Assembly (NCBI GenBank): GCA_946482295.1
Contig: CAMLRB010000170.1
Location: forward strand, 1 to 7,696
DNA: 7,696 nt
DNA from: an uncultured Bacteriovorax sp.
Lineage (GTDB): Bacteria > Bdellovibrionota > Bacteriovoracia > Bacteriovoracales > Bacteriovoracaceae
Reading direction: 5' to 3'
Of the stretch, positions 6,831 to 7,696 are shown in pieces (the stretch's first letter is position 1; the number at the start of each line of letters is the position of its first letter). The notes beneath the pieces are model-generated. The model did no database searches and was not told the DNA's origin. It saw only the letters and a program-made list of their open reading frames with translations. The position numbers and the translations under genes are program-made.

Positions 6831-7244
6831 ATGTTCAATAAAGATTGTTATCTTGACCACGTGGCCATTGCCGTAAAAAATCTCGATCATGCTCAAAAGA
6901 TTTGGGAAGACTTAGGACTTAAATTCAACGAGGATCGTGAAGACGTTCCGTCTCAAAATGTCACAACAGCATTTGCTCATATTGATGAGCACGCTCACAT
7001 CGAATTATTATGCCCGATCAATGAGCAAGGGCCTATTCAAAAATTCATCGAAACAAAAGGTGAAGGCATTCATCATATGAGTTTTAAAGTACCTAATGTT
7101 CAGAAAAAATGTGATGAGCTCAAAAGCATGGGCTACAAACTCATTTATGAGAAACCAGTACCAGGGGCCAATAATTGCCTTGTGAATTTTATTCATCCTA
7201 AATCAATGGGCGGCGTTTTAGTTGAAATCTCGGAGACAATGTAA
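6831..7244 (+). CDS. mce: Methylmalonyl-CoA epimerase-like glyoxalase-fold (VOC) protein
   Basis: The 137-residue protein has the two-fold beta-alpha-beta-beta-beta layout of the VOC superfamily and the size of methylmalonyl-CoA epimerase, which interconverts the (R)- and (S)-isomers of methylmalonyl-CoA in propionyl-CoA metabolism. The four expected metal-binding sites are visible: His10 in DHVAIAV, Glu58 in HIELL (Gln or Glu in the family), His81-His82 in GIHHMSFKV, and Glu132 in GVLVEISE. The usual E-Q-G-V signature reads SQNV at 41-44, so the Glu often placed there is Ser; if the alignment holds, one proposed base is missing and the substrate could differ. AAGGA lies 10 nt before the ATG. 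The stop overlaps the rhomboid gene's ATG by one base (TAATG). No methylmalonyl-CoA mutase or carboxylase is in view, so the pathway context is untested. Cytoplasmic. Confidence 0.75.
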   Translation: MFNKDCYLDHVAIAVKNLDHAQKIWEDLGLKFNEDREDVPSQNVTTAFAHIDEHAHIELLCPINEQGPIQKFIETKGEGIHHMSFKVPNVQKKCDELKSMGYKLIYEKPVPGANNCLVNFIHPKSMGGVLVEISETM

Positions 7245-7696
7245 TGCAGTCACAAGTGTATCTTCCTCGATTGACTCTCGTGAATAAAATCCTGATCATC
7301 ATCTCGTCTGCGATTTTCATCATTGGTTTTGCTCTTAGTATGACCTCAGGAACGGGACTTTATCATTTAATGGGTCTCTCGGCCGACAATGTGATGAGTG
7401 GTTATGTTCACACGATTTTTACTTATCCCTTTCTTTCTCGCTCAATTATGGAAGTCATCCTCAATTGCCTTATGCTTTGGATGATGGGCTCTGAATTTGA
7501 AGAAAATTGGGGACGCAAACGTTACATCAGTTTTCTTCTCACAACGGCCATTGGTGGTGCGGTTCTTTATCTTTTGATCAATTTTATTTTCTTTAAGGGA
7601 CACCCGGTTTACGAATTTCCACTTACGGGGATGGGGGGAATCGTTGGTGCGCTCTGTATGGCCTACGCCGTTATTTACCCTGACCGTATTTTTTCT
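7244..7696 (+). CDS. Rhomboid-family membrane protein, probably catalytically inactive (cut by the right edge)
   Basis: The frame is open from ATG at 7244 to the edge: 151 codons, ending on a codon boundary, 3' part missing. GGAG lies 8 nt before the ATG. The first membrane segment is at about 14-32, followed by TYPFL at 60-64, a helix with LNCLMLWMMG at 73-82, EFEENWG-x-KRY at 84-94, another hydrophobic stretch at 97-116, then GMGGIVG at 129-135 and AYAVIYP at 140-146, which together are the rhomboid layout. In active rhomboids this position reads GxSG, with Ser as nucleophile (Ser201 in E. coli GlpG); here it is Gly131. The His of GlpG position 150 aligns with Glu70, while Asn154 aligns with Asn74. 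The catalytic His of the later helix lies outside the window. Being downstream of and overlapping the epimerase gene, it is probably coupled to it. A non-proteolytic role in binding membrane proteins is the likely reading. Confidence 0.85.
   Translation, partial: MQSQVYLPRLTLVNKILIIISSAIFIIGFALSMTSGTGLYHLMGLSADNVMSGYVHTIFTYPFLSRSIMEVILNCLMLWMMGSEFEENWGRKRYISFLLTTAIGGAVLYLLINFIFFKGHPVYEFPLTGMGGIVGALCMAYAVIYPDRIFS

Overview
The window is about 7.7 kb of compact bacterial chromosome of moderately low G+C. It holds six protein-coding genes, two of them cut by the window edges. I see no tRNA, rRNA, CRISPR array, insertion sequence or phage gene. Two large lipoproteins, one with Cys-rich C-terminal knots, beside housekeeping genes suggest a Gram-negative bacterium, perhaps of the Bdellovibrionota (Bacteriovorax/Peredibacter-like predators). 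That placement comes from remembered gene character and codon style, not from a marker gene, so it is tentative.

Left part, minus strand (1-3519): htpG, the bacterial Hsp90, is followed by a strong intrinsic terminator. Beyond it lies a long lipoprotein gene running off the left edge. Its 493 visible residues contain a lipobox, a charged helical region, and three motifs in the order of an R-S-E class mono-ADP-ribosyltransferase (YRG, SFS...FG, EVE-FLLP). This is the most interesting gene here. htpG has a sigma-32-like heat-shock promoter in the short divergent gap.

Middle, plus strand (3608-4791): a short single-domain asparaginase-like protein overlaps by ATGA with a polytopic membrane protein of unknown function, so the two are probably translationally coupled. 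A gap of about 180 bp follows, holding nested inverted repeats that could fold as a structured leader.

Right part, plus strand (4975-7696): a 599-residue lipoprotein has a beta-rich body of unknown function and a C-terminal Cys-rich region with a duplicated C-x5-C-x4-CC-x4/5-C motif. Next come a glyoxalase-fold protein that looks like methylmalonyl-CoA epimerase and, overlapping it by one base, a rhomboid-family membrane protein. The rhomboid has lost the catalytic serine (GMGG instead of GxSG), so it is probably a pseudoprotease. The right edge cuts it before the last transmembrane helices.

The genes form at least three transcription units: htpG with its own terminator, the asparaginase/membrane-protein pair, and the epimerase/rhomboid pair. 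The two lipoprotein genes may be transcribed alone. No single pathway links all of them.
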